NCBI GenBank assembly: GCA_003611955.1
Contig: RAZE01000014.1
Span: 1 to 64,000 of the forward strand
Reading direction: 5' to 3'
Source: a bacterium 1XD8-76
GTDB taxonomy: Bacteria; Bacillota; Clostridia; Lachnospirales; Lachnospiraceae
Length of the DNA: 64,000 bases
Positions 17,320 to 25,787 of this stretch are shown here, in pieces (position 1 is the first letter of the stretch; each line of letters begins with the position of its first letter). Both the position numbers and the translations under genes were made by a program. The notes beneath the pieces were generated by a model. The model had not been told where the DNA came from. It ran no database searches and saw only the letters and a program-made list of their open reading frames with translations.

Positions 17320-18822
17320 ATGGAAAAAAAAGAATGTCGCCAATTTATTGACTTTGATAAAAAAATACCAGTATTAATTTATGGAGCCGGTGAATTGGGA
17401 GGAATGACAGCACAAAGACTGATCGGTAACGGTTATAATGTAAGAGCCTTTTTGGACAAATGCAAAAGTGGATTAGAAAATATGACAGGTAAAAGAATAT
17501 ATCAGATGGGGACGGAGAGATATTGTTGCGATCAGGGGGAATGTGTCGTTATTGTATGTCTTGCGGATGGTATGCAGCATAAAGAGGTTGCTTTTGGTTT
17601 GTGGAAAGAGGGTTATAGGTTTATTGTATGTTTACCGATGAATTTTGCAGTATCCTTAATGAGAAAGGTGGAACTCACAAATCGTTATAATGAGATATTG
17701 GAGGGACAAAATTTAAAAGAGCACAGAATAGAAAATTTTGAGCTTTTGATGTCTTATGATTTAGACTGTTATGATGCGGTGATCGACAAAGCTGGTAATC
17801 CATATATTGTATGGGTAAGAGAAGAAATTTTGTATACTGAGTGGTCATATTTATGGAAGGGAGATAGAGAGAAAGTACGGACTGCTGCTGATGTACAGAA
17901 TGTCAATATTGCCGCGTATGAAGGTGGGAGAAACCTGCTTCAGTATTTATATGGAATGGAAGAGGATTGTGAAAAATATTGGAAGGTATCACGAACAGAG
18001 AGAACGCAGAGAGAGAAAGAAGAAATTATCGAAAAAAGAGAAAGACTTTTGAGAATATATGAAAGAGAGTACTGCCAGGGATTAGAATTTTTTATAGCTG
18101 GGGCACCGAATGTTGTCTGGAATGAGAAAGGTTACTGGAATCTACACGGAGGACATCATAGAACTTCTTTTTTACAGCAGAGAGGACATGTTTTGTTTCC
18201 GGTCAGAATGGAAAAAGAAGAGTTTGATATATGGTGTAATCCAGAGAAGTTGAGAAAAATTCTTCGATATATGAATAAGCACAATATTGATAAAACAGTG
18301 GTCCCGATTCCGCACCCGGCGTTTTTTAATTTTGAAGCAGAGAGAGAATTGATAGGGGACACTATTTTAGGAAAAATTGTAAGATTTTTGAAAAGAAAGT
18401 TAGACGTAAATTCAAGTGTATTGGACTGCAGCAAAATGGAAGGCTATTTTGCCAGGAATTTTGCACGTTCCTCATTGAGGAATGTGGTTTATATTGGTGG
18501 AGATGAAGTATCATTTGTCAAAATGTTGAATGAATTATTATATGTTTCGTCTGTTTGCTGTTTTTCTGAAAAAGAATATAATCAAATAGATGTCTTTTCT
18601 GTGGTATTTCTGTTAAACAGATATGATATGAATATTGAAGAGCTATTATTACAGAGAAAGCTGGAAAAAATAACAGGAAAATACTTATTTGTGGAAATGA
18701 CGGCAGGAGAGCCGTTTTCCCCGGATACATTAGTAAAGAAAACGTCATTCCGTTATTATAAAAAGCTGCATCAGGAAGTATACAAAGGAAAAATGAGAGA
18801 AATTGGGGTCTTTGTAAAATGA
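17320..18822 (+). CDS. Unknown protein with Rossmann module and ParB-like HHR motif (paralogue 1)
   Basis: This is a 500-residue protein I cannot name. Residues 1-115 are the shared Rossmann module (VLIYGAGELGGMTA, VRAFLDKCKSG). The middle region has PYIVWVREEILYTEW and, at about residues 270-300, GGHHRTSFLQQRGHVLFPV, which resembles the substrate loop of ParB/sulfiredoxin-like domains. VVPIPHPAFFNFEAER follows. The C-terminal 140 residues are strand/helix alternations with no motif I recognise. The next gene encodes a divergent paralogue with the same layout and overlaps by four bases. This gene and the next two look more A/T-rich than their upstream neighbours, hinting at separate acquisition. 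Function unknown. Confidence 0.6.
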   Translation: MEKKECRQFIDFDKKIPVLIYGAGELGGMTAQRLIGNGYNVRAFLDKCKSGLENMTGKRIYQMGTERYCCDQGECVVIVCLADGMQHKEVAFGLWKEGYRFIVCLPMNFAVSLMRKVELTNRYNEILEGQNLKEHRIENFELLMSYDLDCYDAVIDKAGNPYIVWVREEILYTEWSYLWKGDREKVRTAADVQNVNIAAYEGGRNLLQYLYGMEEDCEKYWKVSRTERTQREKEEIIEKRERLLRIYEREYCQGLEFFIAGAPNVVWNEKGYWNLHGGHHRTSFLQQRGHVLFPVRMEKEEFDIWCNPEKLRKILRYMNKHNIDKTVVPIPHPAFFNFEAERELIGDTILGKIVRFLKRKLDVNSSVLDCSKMEGYFARNFARSSLRNVVYIGGDEVSFVKMLNELLYVSSVCCFSEKEYNQIDVFSVVFLLNRYDMNIEELLLQRKLEKITGKYLFVEMTAGEPFSPDTLVKKTSFRYYKKLHQEVYKGKMREIGVFVK

Positions 18823-20366
18823 AAGATGCGATGTTTATTGTTGATAAAAGTAAAAAATATATTATTTATGGTGCCGGCGGCGACGGAATCAAGATGGCAG
18901 GAATTTTGAAAGATGCAGGGGTTTTTGTATGGGGGTATATTGATGCCAGAGCGGAGAGTATTGGCAAAGTTAAAGGTTTTTCGGTATATACACTTCAAAA
19001 AGCCTCTGAGGAAATTACTGATAAAAACAAGTTTATTATAATTGTCACCATAAAAAACTTGTTTGAACATTCCCAAATCGTCAGAAGACTTGTGGAAGAA
19101 GGGTTCGACCAGTGCATTTATAAACCTGTCGAAACGTTAAGAGGAGTGGGAAATATCGTACAGAACGAAATAGGAAAAGTGTATGATGAGCTTATAATAC
19201 GGAAAAGGTTGTTGGCAGGTAAAATGTTAGGTAAATCCGGAAAAGGGCTGAATCTTGTGTGCAGAAATAAATTAATTATTGAGACACGTGATGAAAGTGT
19301 TTTAGTGTGGCTTCCCGAGGAACTGATTTATAATTATAATGATTTTCAGGATGCTTACGGCCGTATATCCATGTCCGCTTTTTTCCCTCTGGTGGAGCTG
19401 TATCAGCTATTTATGGGGCAATATAAATCCGAGGAGGAGGTAAATGGGGTCATAGATAATTTTATCTGTTATTCTATGGAATGGGTAAAGAAAAATGGGA
19501 TAGAGTATAACGAAGGATTGAAATTAAGTCTGATTCGTTCCCGATATAATGTTTTTGTCGAGATGCAGAGAATGATGGAAACAGACAGAGATTTTTTTGT
19601 CAGAAATGCGCCGACGGTATGCAGAGGAAATAATGGCGCGTTTTATATGTCTTCTAGTGGGAGAAATAGAGTGGCATTTCTTATTGCACATGGTTATCAT
19701 TTTGTGCCGGTTAATATGTCGATGAAAGATTATCAGTCATGGATAAATGAGAAAATTTATCAGGGTATTATAATGTATTTGGAAAAAAAGGAAATAGATA
19801 TATTGGAAATACCGATACCTCATCCGTATCTTGCGGATGTATCTGCAAGATATACGGAGTATATTCACGTGTTTTGTACAAAAGTAATAAATATTGTGCT
19901 AAAACAGTTATACAAAAAAAATCGAAAATATGATGGCAGCATTTGTTTTATAGATAAGGGAGGATATAAAAAGAGTTTAGAAAAGGAACAGATTGGATGT
20001 GCGCTGTTGGATGCGGGGTGCATGCGGAGATATCTGGCAATGAACGGATTTTCGGCAAGTTCTGTGGAAGGCTCAAATGTGGAATCTTTTACGGATATGG
20101 AAAAAATGTTGGACATTCTTTTGGAAGAAGGCAATACAGAAGAACAGACGGATAAAGAGTATACGATGTTGATTATGGATTCCAGGATAGGACATCGCTT
20201 AAAGCCGGATGTATTTAGAGAAGCGGCACAAATCTTTTTAATTAATTGGAGAGAGGAAGAAGACTATTTGCAGAATTGTCTGGAATTAGGATTTACAATT
20301 TGCGAAAAATTGTTTCTCACAGTTTGGGATTGCAGGCAGGTTGAAGGCTATTGGCTGAAAAGATAG
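18819..20366 (+). CDS. Unknown protein with Rossmann module and ParB-like region (paralogue 2)
   Basis: This is a 515-residue paralogue of the preceding protein. The Rossmann module is YIIYGAGGDGIKMAGIL with VWGYIDARAES. The central loop reads SSGRNRVAFLIAHGYHFVPV where paralogue 1 has GGHHRTSFLQQRG, so HHR has become RNR. LVWLPEELIYNYND and IPIPHPYLADVSAR match the equivalent blocks of paralogue 1. Tandem overlap suggests the two act together, possibly as a heteromer with one active and one altered subunit. That is inference. I see no membrane segments or signal peptide, so both should be cytosolic. Confidence 0.6.
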   Translation: MKDAMFIVDKSKKYIIYGAGGDGIKMAGILKDAGVFVWGYIDARAESIGKVKGFSVYTLQKASEEITDKNKFIIIVTIKNLFEHSQIVRRLVEEGFDQCIYKPVETLRGVGNIVQNEIGKVYDELIIRKRLLAGKMLGKSGKGLNLVCRNKLIIETRDESVLVWLPEELIYNYNDFQDAYGRISMSAFFPLVELYQLFMGQYKSEEEVNGVIDNFICYSMEWVKKNGIEYNEGLKLSLIRSRYNVFVEMQRMMETDRDFFVRNAPTVCRGNNGAFYMSSSGRNRVAFLIAHGYHFVPVNMSMKDYQSWINEKIYQGIIMYLEKKEIDILEIPIPHPYLADVSARYTEYIHVFCTKVINIVLKQLYKKNRKYDGSICFIDKGGYKKSLEKEQIGCALLDAGCMRRYLAMNGFSASSVEGSNVESFTDMEKMLDILLEEGNTEEQTDKEYTMLIMDSRIGHRLKPDVFREAAQIFLINWREEEDYLQNCLELGFTICEKLFLTVWDCRQVEGYWLKR

Positions 20367-20383
20367 ATGAAAGGGAGAGGACA

Positions 20384-21100
20384 TTGAAGAAAGGGTATGT
20401 ATTCGGGGCCGGCGGAGTCGGGGTGAAGGCAAAGGAAGTAATAGAAAAGGAAAAAAATACAATTATTGGTTTTCTGGATAATGATAGTTTGAAGTGGGGG
20501 GGCAGTTTAGATAATTGCCCAATATGTGATCCTAAGATTGTTGCAGAAGTTCAGTATGATTTTATAGCAATAGGTGTTTATAAGGCAGTTGATGCAATAA
20601 AGAAACAATTGCAGGAGATGGGGGTGCCTGAAAGTAAAATAATTGTTCCGGTAAAACCAGTAAAGATATATCCGAATCCAATGTGTTTTTTCCCGAAGCA
20701 GTTAGAGTTGCTTGACCCTTTTGAGTATGTTTCAGAAACGACAAAAGAATATGAAAAAAAAGGAGTTTTGATTGAGGATAAAGAGCTTTTGGACCGGCTG
20801 GAAAGCTTGAAAAGTGTATTGAAGGAAAATCGAATTCCGAGAGAAAAAGTGTGCGTTGTGGGGGGAGCTGTATTGCAGGTGCACGGTTTGCGTAAATCAA
20901 AAAAATTCGATGATATTGATATTATTATGACAAGTGATCTGCGTAAGATATATGGGACTGGGCTGGTGATTATTTCTGAGACTGCTGAAATGCATCCACA
21001 AAATGAGTATACAATATCTGATGATGAAATAATAGAAAATTATCAGTATCATTTCCAGTTTAATGACTTAAAATTTGCCTGCTTAGAAGTTTTGGAGTAA
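20384..21100 (+). CDS. Rossmann module fused to a nucleotidyltransferase-like domain
   Basis: This is a protein of about 238 residues from a TTG start at 20384 with GGGAGAGG just upstream. The open frame extends to a TTG at 20351 inside the previous gene. The N-terminal GYVFGAGGVGVKAKEVI, GFLDNDSLKWGG and PICDPKIV form the shared Rossmann module. The C-terminal part has VCVVGGAVLQVHGLRKSKKF followed by DDIDIIMTSDLRK. This resembles the GG and D-x-D sites of polymerase-beta-type nucleotidyltransferases. That domain is short and the third acidic residue is unclear. Its job in the glycan island is unknown. Confidence 0.55.
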   Translation: MKKGYVFGAGGVGVKAKEVIEKEKNTIIGFLDNDSLKWGGSLDNCPICDPKIVAEVQYDFIAIGVYKAVDAIKKQLQEMGVPESKIIVPVKPVKIYPNPMCFFPKQLELLDPFEYVSETTKEYEKKGVLIEDKELLDRLESLKSVLKENRIPREKVCVVGGAVLQVHGLRKSKKFDDIDIIMTSDLRKIYGTGLVIISETAEMHPQNEYTISDDEIIENYQYHFQFNDLKFACLEVLE

Positions 21101-21157
21101 AATGTAAGTTTTAGAAACAGGATTATTTCTGAAAAAAGTGATTAGGAGAACCGAGGA

Positions 21158-22561
21158 ATGATTTATATTAGAACAAGTGCTTATAATGCGGAAAAGACAT
21201 TGGAGCGTACCATAAAAAGCGTATTAGGGCAAACATATGGAAATTTTAAATACTATTTGATGGATCATGGTTCCAGTGATAAGACGGGAGAGATTGTTCG
21301 AAAATATGCAGAATCTGATAACAGGATAATCCCATTTTATAATAAGGTAAACAGGGAATATGATGAAAATCCGGATTTCTGGAATTTGCCTAAGAGGATT
21401 CCGCAAGGAGACTATTTCTGTATATTGGATGCAGATGACACATATGAGCCGGATTTTTTTGAGGAGATGCTGCATTTTATGGAAGAAAATGATTTGGAAA
21501 TGGCAGCGTGCGGCACTGCTTTTGTGGATGGAAAAACCGGCAGTTTTTTATATGAACGTGTATTGCCTCAGGATGTCGTCATAAAAACCGCAGAAAGCTT
21601 GGAGGTTATGTTTCCCTATATTTACTGGAATTTCCGGCAGGGCTGGGGAAAGTTGTATTCTGCAAAGGCGGCCGGGGCACGCTTTGAGATTTGCCTTCCG
21701 GAGTGGTTTCCCACGTATGGCGGAGATACGATAAATGTGCTGGAAAGTGCAAAAGCTGTCGAAAGAATTGGAGTCAAAAGAAAAGTACTACATAATTATT
21801 CCATTTCGATAAAGTCTTATTCGTATCGATGGAATCCGAAACGAACAGGGGATGATATTCTACTGTATGAAAAAGGCAGAGAGTTTTTGATGAAAACCTG
21901 CGGAAGAATATCGGAGCGTAATCAAAAATATCTCTATTCAGTATATTTTAATGCGATAATGGATACTGTGGACGTGTTATTTGGCGCTCAGCTGGAGCTG
22001 GGAAGCAAACTGCGGACTTTAAGGGATATCATGGCTGAAAAAGTTACCCAAGAGATGTTTCGGGATGACTTGTCAGTGTTTGGAGAGACACAGGAAAAGA
22101 AAAATGAATTTTTACAGAGCCTGTTTTCCTGGATGGAGGGGCAGGAAACTGCCTACACACCAGAAAATATTTCGGAGTTGATGGCAGTTTATGAGGAGTT
22201 TAATGCTGATATTTCCAAGCTGGTGACGGACGAGGAACTACTCTGGTATATGTATAAAATACCACAGCTTATGTCAGCGGTTGCCGTATGTGATTATGAC
22301 GGTGCGGCTAAGATAATGAGAAGATTTTTATCTGATGATGTTGAAGAGACATTTCCGGTTACCTTGGCTCAGACCCTGGCGGCTATATTGAATAATACGG
22401 AAGAATATGTGCAATATGAAAAAATTTTGATCAAAAATTTGATACGATGCGGAAGCTATGAGCAGGCGGAGAAAGAACTGGAGGAATGGGAAGAAATTTT
22501 GCAGGATGATAAGGAATTCAAGAATTTCAGAAAGGAATTAGAGAGAGGTACAAATGCTTAA
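21158..22561 (+). CDS. Family 2 glycosyltransferase with helical C-terminal region
   Basis: This is a 467-residue protein. The first 240 residues are GT2: MIYIRTSAYNAEKTLERTIK, DHGSSDKTGEIVRKYA and the metal site CILDADDTYEPDFF. Residues about 260-465 are helical with acidic and leucine-rich stretches that could be a TPR-like or oligomerisation region (YEQAEKELEEWEEIL near the end). The start at 21158 has AGGAG nine bases upstream. It ends 44 bases before the left end of an IS1182-like element, so any original downstream partner has been separated. Confidence 0.82.
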   Translation: MIYIRTSAYNAEKTLERTIKSVLGQTYGNFKYYLMDHGSSDKTGEIVRKYAESDNRIIPFYNKVNREYDENPDFWNLPKRIPQGDYFCILDADDTYEPDFFEEMLHFMEENDLEMAACGTAFVDGKTGSFLYERVLPQDVVIKTAESLEVMFPYIYWNFRQGWGKLYSAKAAGARFEICLPEWFPTYGGDTINVLESAKAVERIGVKRKVLHNYSISIKSYSYRWNPKRTGDDILLYEKGREFLMKTCGRISERNQKYLYSVYFNAIMDTVDVLFGAQLELGSKLRTLRDIMAEKVTQEMFRDDLSVFGETQEKKNEFLQSLFSWMEGQETAYTPENISELMAVYEEFNADISKLVTDEELLWYMYKIPQLMSAVAVCDYDGAAKIMRRFLSDDVEETFPVTLAQTLAAILNNTEEYVQYEKILIKNLIRCGSYEQAEKELEEWEEILQDDKEFKNFRKELERGTNA

Positions 22562-22605
22562 CGGTTTTAACAGATCTGTCTTTGCCGGTCAATTCGGTCA
22601 ATTGT

Positions 22606-22640
22606 GGGGCTGTCGCACTAAGTAATTAGTGCGCAGCTCC
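22606..22640. repeat. Left end of the IS: terminal repeat folded into a palindrome
   Basis: GGGGCTGTCGCACTAA at 22606-22621 pairs with TTAGTGCGCAGCTCC at 22626-22640 across a GTAA loop, with one bulge and one mismatch. The outer bases are also the terminal inverted repeat shared with the right end. Confidence 0.75.
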
Positions 22641-22704
22641 TTTTCCATGCAAAAAATAACTGCCAGACCTCGAAAGTATCCGGCAGTTGGTGTAAAATTA
22701 ATGT

Positions 22705-24323
22705 ATGGCCAAACACATTAATTTACAGAAAATTATAGCCTAAATCAAAGCGGATATCAATTAAAACTTCCGCTAAATATTGAAACCATTATTCCGGAAG
22801 ATGATTCTGTGCGGTTACTCAGTCAGTTTGTGGAGGCAATGGATTTGACTGACTTATATTCTACTTATGAAAGAATAAATTCAGTATCCCCAAGAACACT
22901 TCTTAAGATTGTGCTTTACTCTTACATGAATGGGGATTATTCTTCCCGTTCCATGGAGTTAAACTGTAAAAGGGATATTAATTTTATGTTTCTTCTGGAA
23001 GGCGCATCCGCCCCGGATCATGCAACATTCGCACGGTTCCGGAGCATTCATTTTGCTCCATGCCCCAAGCGCATTCTTGCCGAAATGTCCAATGCGCTTT
23101 TTGACTTGGGAGAAATTTCAGGCGAAACCGTTTTCATTGACGGCACAAAAATTGAAGCAGCCGCAAACAAATACACTTTTGTCTGGAAGAAGGCCGTAAC
23201 CAAAAATCAGACAAAGCTTCCGATAAAACTTGCTGATTTTGTGGCGGAGTGCGAACAGCTCTATGATTTAAAGATTGTTTATGGCGACACCGTAAAGATG
23301 AAGCATGTAAAGAAACTCCGCAAGAAGCTTTATGCCCTTAAACAAAGTGAAAACGTGGTCTTTGTTCATGGCATTGGGAAAAGAAAAACACCGCTTCAAA
23401 AGAGCATGGAAACCCTCGAAGATTATCTGTTCCGATTCAAAAAATATAATCATCAAATACATATCTGCGGCGAACGGAACAGTTATTCCAGGACAGACCA
23501 CCATGCCACTTTTATGAGAATGAAAGAGGATGCCATGGGAAACGGACAGTTAAAACCGGCATATAATCTCCAGCATGGAGTAGATTCCGAATATATTACA
23601 TGGCTTACCATAGGTTCACAGCCGACAGATGCAACAACATTAATCCCTTTTTTAAAAGATGCGGAAGAACATTTGGAATTTAAATATAAAAACATAACCA
23701 CGGATGCCGGATATGAAAGTGAAGAAAACTATGTGTTCCTTGAAGAAAACGGGCAGCTTTCCTATATAAAGCCCGCCAACTATGAGATTTCAAAAACACG
23801 CAGGTACAGGAATGACATAGGAAAAACAGAAAATATGGAGTATGATGCGGAATCGGATGTCTATACCTGTCGGAATGCGAAAAGGCTGACGCCAGACCAT
23901 GTGAGGCATTCCAAAAGCAAAACAGGTTATGTAAGTGAAAAAACGATTTACAAATGTGAGGACTGCAACGGATGCCCGTATAAAGCTGAATGTATCAAGG
24001 GCAACAATTGTAAAACGCCGTTGGAAGAAAGGACAAAAACACTTCAGGTTGCCAGAACATTTCTAAAATACAGACAAGAAGATTTGAAACGGATCTTTAC
24101 TGAGGAAGGCATTGTTTTCAGGATAAACCGGAGAATCCAGTCGGAAGGCTCATTCGGGTATTTAAAACAGGACATGCTGTTTCGGAGATACGTAAGCAAA
24201 GGAACGTCAAATGTGCTTGCGGAAAGTATACTGCTCGCCATGGCGATGAACATAAACAAGCTCCATAATAAGATTCAAAAAGGCAGGACTGGGACTCATT
24301 TGTTTCCAGTAAAAATCGCTTGA
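22705..24323 (+). pseudogene. IS1182-family transposase with N-terminal frameshift
   Basis: From ATG 22705 the reading MAKHINLQKIIA ends at TAA 22741. The following frame continues NQSGYQLKLPLNIETIIPED into the long open frame (22809-24323), which has SAPDHATFARFR, VFIDGTKIEA, TTDAGYESEENY and a C-terminal RRIQSEGSFGYLK, the DDE transposase core of IS1182. Restoring a single base at about 22738-22741 (GCC-CTA in place of GCCTA) would give one continuous gene, so I infer a one-base deletion. A GTG at 22809 could start a protein about 34 residues shorter. Whether the element is still active is uncertain. A sequencing slip or programmed frameshift would also explain it. Confidence 0.75.
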
Positions 24324-24447
24324 TTTTAAACATCTTAAAACAGACATTCAATCCATGCGGAATGGCTTATTAAAGTATGCTCTTTTTATAGAATAACAGA
24401 ATAATTTGGAGTTTTTCCTTGAAATCACATATAAAAACAGCAAAAAT

Positions 24448-24492
24448 GAAGCTGCCGCTTCACGAATTTCCATTCGTTAAAGCGACAGCCCC
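24448..24492. repeat. Right end of the IS: terminal repeat folded into a palindrome
   Basis: The arm at 24448-24467 (GAAGCTGCCGCTTCACGAAT) pairs with 24472-24492, which ends GCGACAGCCCC, across a TTCC loop with a few mismatches. The terminal 11 bases are the reverse complement of the left end. Confidence 0.75.
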
Positions 24493-24744
24493 GTTTTCTT
24501 TGGGAAATTTCACTGTCTGGCTTCATCTGAAATCCGTGCTTTTATTTCAAAAGACGAAACTGGAGAAATTTTTATTCGATGAAGCCGAGGTGAAAAAGCT
24601 CACAAAATCACTTGCAAAACGCTCCTGCTCATAGTAGTATATAAATACATATCTGGGAACTTCTGATATTTCTATTTTTCTTATCACATTCGTGAGATCA
24701 AAAGACTCCCTTATATGAAAAAAACAGCATAAGGGAGGAAAAAT
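24493..24744. other. Non-coding spacer with an inverted repeat
   Basis: This stretch between the IS and the Rpn-type gene holds no convincing gene. TTTCACTGTCTGGCTTCATC at about 24508-24527 is an imperfect inverted copy of GATGAAGCCGAGGTGAAAAAG at 24578-24598, enclosing about 50 bases. It may be the remains of a small mobile or palindromic element. The end of the stretch supplies GGGAGGAAAA as ribosome site for the gene at 24745. Confidence 0.4.
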
Positions 24745-25737
24745 ATGGGCAAAGCAGATGTCTATGAGAGCGATTATCTGGAGAATGGGGAGATTTTCGC
24801 GGATCTGGTAAACGGAGTTCTGTATCAGGGCAGGCAGGTCGTAAAAGCGCATGAGCTGAGTGAGCAGGACGGAGAGCTGAGAAGTATATCAGGAGATAAT
24901 GTCAAAAAGACGATCCGGGATAAGGTACGGCTGTGGAACGGCATGGTGCTTGCGGTTCTGGCAGTGGAAAACCAGACGAGGGTAGATTACCGAATGGTGA
25001 CGCGGGCTATGCTGACGGAGAGCATGGCTTATGATAAGCAGTGGAAAAAGCTGAGAGAAAAAATGGAAGCAGAGAGAGAGAACGTGACATCGGATGAATT
25101 TCTTTCCGGCATGCGGAAAGAAGATAAGTTTATCCCGCTGATTACGATCGTCATCTATTATGGGAGAGAAAAACCGTGGGACGGTGCAAGGACGCTCTTT
25201 GAGCTGCTGGATATGAAAGGCAAGGAGAAACAGGTCATGCCGTATATATCGGATTATCACTTGAACCTGTTTGACTTTCATGAGCATGATAATTTCGAAC
25301 AGTTTCATTCGGAACTGAAACCATTTTTTGAGTTTTTGAGATATTCCGGCGAAAAGGAATTATTGAAAGAAAAAATGGAGGCGAACAGAGAACAGTACGA
25401 GGAGCTGAGCAGTCAGGCGAAAATCCTGCTGACGAAGCTGACTAATATAAAAAAGATACCGGGTGTGGAAGCCGGGAGATTCGAGAGGGGAGAATTCAGT
25501 ATGTGCAAAGCATTTGAGGATATGAAAGAAGAGGGGAAGATAGAGGGAAGATTAGAGGGCAGAAGCGAGGGAAGGATAGAAGGAAGATTGGAAGGCAGAG
25601 CGGAAGAAATCGTAGAAAGCGGTTATGAGTTTCAGCTCTCGGAAGAAGAGGTCCTGAAAAGGCTGCGGAATAAATTGGATGTATCGGAGAAGGAAGCGCA
25701 TAGATTTTTCGATATGTTCCGAAAGCCGGCAGTATAA
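24745..25737 (+). CDS. Rpn-family PD-(D/E)XK nuclease/YhgA-like protein
   Basis: This is a 330-residue protein of the Rpn/putative-transposase YhgA-like group. The N-terminal NGEIFADLVNGVLYQGRQVV, the nuclease strand VLAVENQTRVDYRMVTRAM (ExQ core with downstream tyrosine) and IPLITIVIYYGREKPWDG are typical. The C-terminus has tandem short repeats GKIEGRLEGRSEGR, GRIEGRLEGRAEE followed by a helical tail, as in this family. Rpn proteins promote recombination and are often near mobile elements. This one lies about 250 bases from the IS. It is probably a passenger in the island rather than part of the sugar pathway. Confidence 0.82.
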   Translation: MGKADVYESDYLENGEIFADLVNGVLYQGRQVVKAHELSEQDGELRSISGDNVKKTIRDKVRLWNGMVLAVLAVENQTRVDYRMVTRAMLTESMAYDKQWKKLREKMEAERENVTSDEFLSGMRKEDKFIPLITIVIYYGREKPWDGARTLFELLDMKGKEKQVMPYISDYHLNLFDFHEHDNFEQFHSELKPFFEFLRYSGEKELLKEKMEANREQYEELSSQAKILLTKLTNIKKIPGVEAGRFERGEFSMCKAFEDMKEEGKIEGRLEGRSEGRIEGRLEGRAEEIVESGYEFQLSEEEVLKRLRNKLDVSEKEAHRFFDMFRKPAV

Positions 25738-25787
25738 TAGGAATATGTGGAAAAGTATTTTGAAAAGATAAACAGGAGAGCAGAGAA

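Larger units (their letters stand above)
22606..24492 (+). mobile_element. IS1182-like insertion sequence
   Basis: This 1,887-bp element is bounded by inverted repeats that begin GGGGCTGTCGC at 22606 and end GCGACAGCCCC at 24492. It holds one transposase gene. Each end also carries its own imperfect palindrome. I could not find a convincing target duplication at either boundary, so the exact ends may be off by a few bases. It separates a glycosyltransferase gene from the Rpn/rfbHG part of the island. Confidence 0.8.

Noticed and set aside
22588..22605. Tandem GGTCAATT repeat left of the IS as a target duplication
   Set aside because: No matching copy occurs at the right end of the element.
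24419..24634. A 71-residue frame crossing the right end of the IS
   Set aside because: It spans the IS boundary and palindromes and has no ribosome site.
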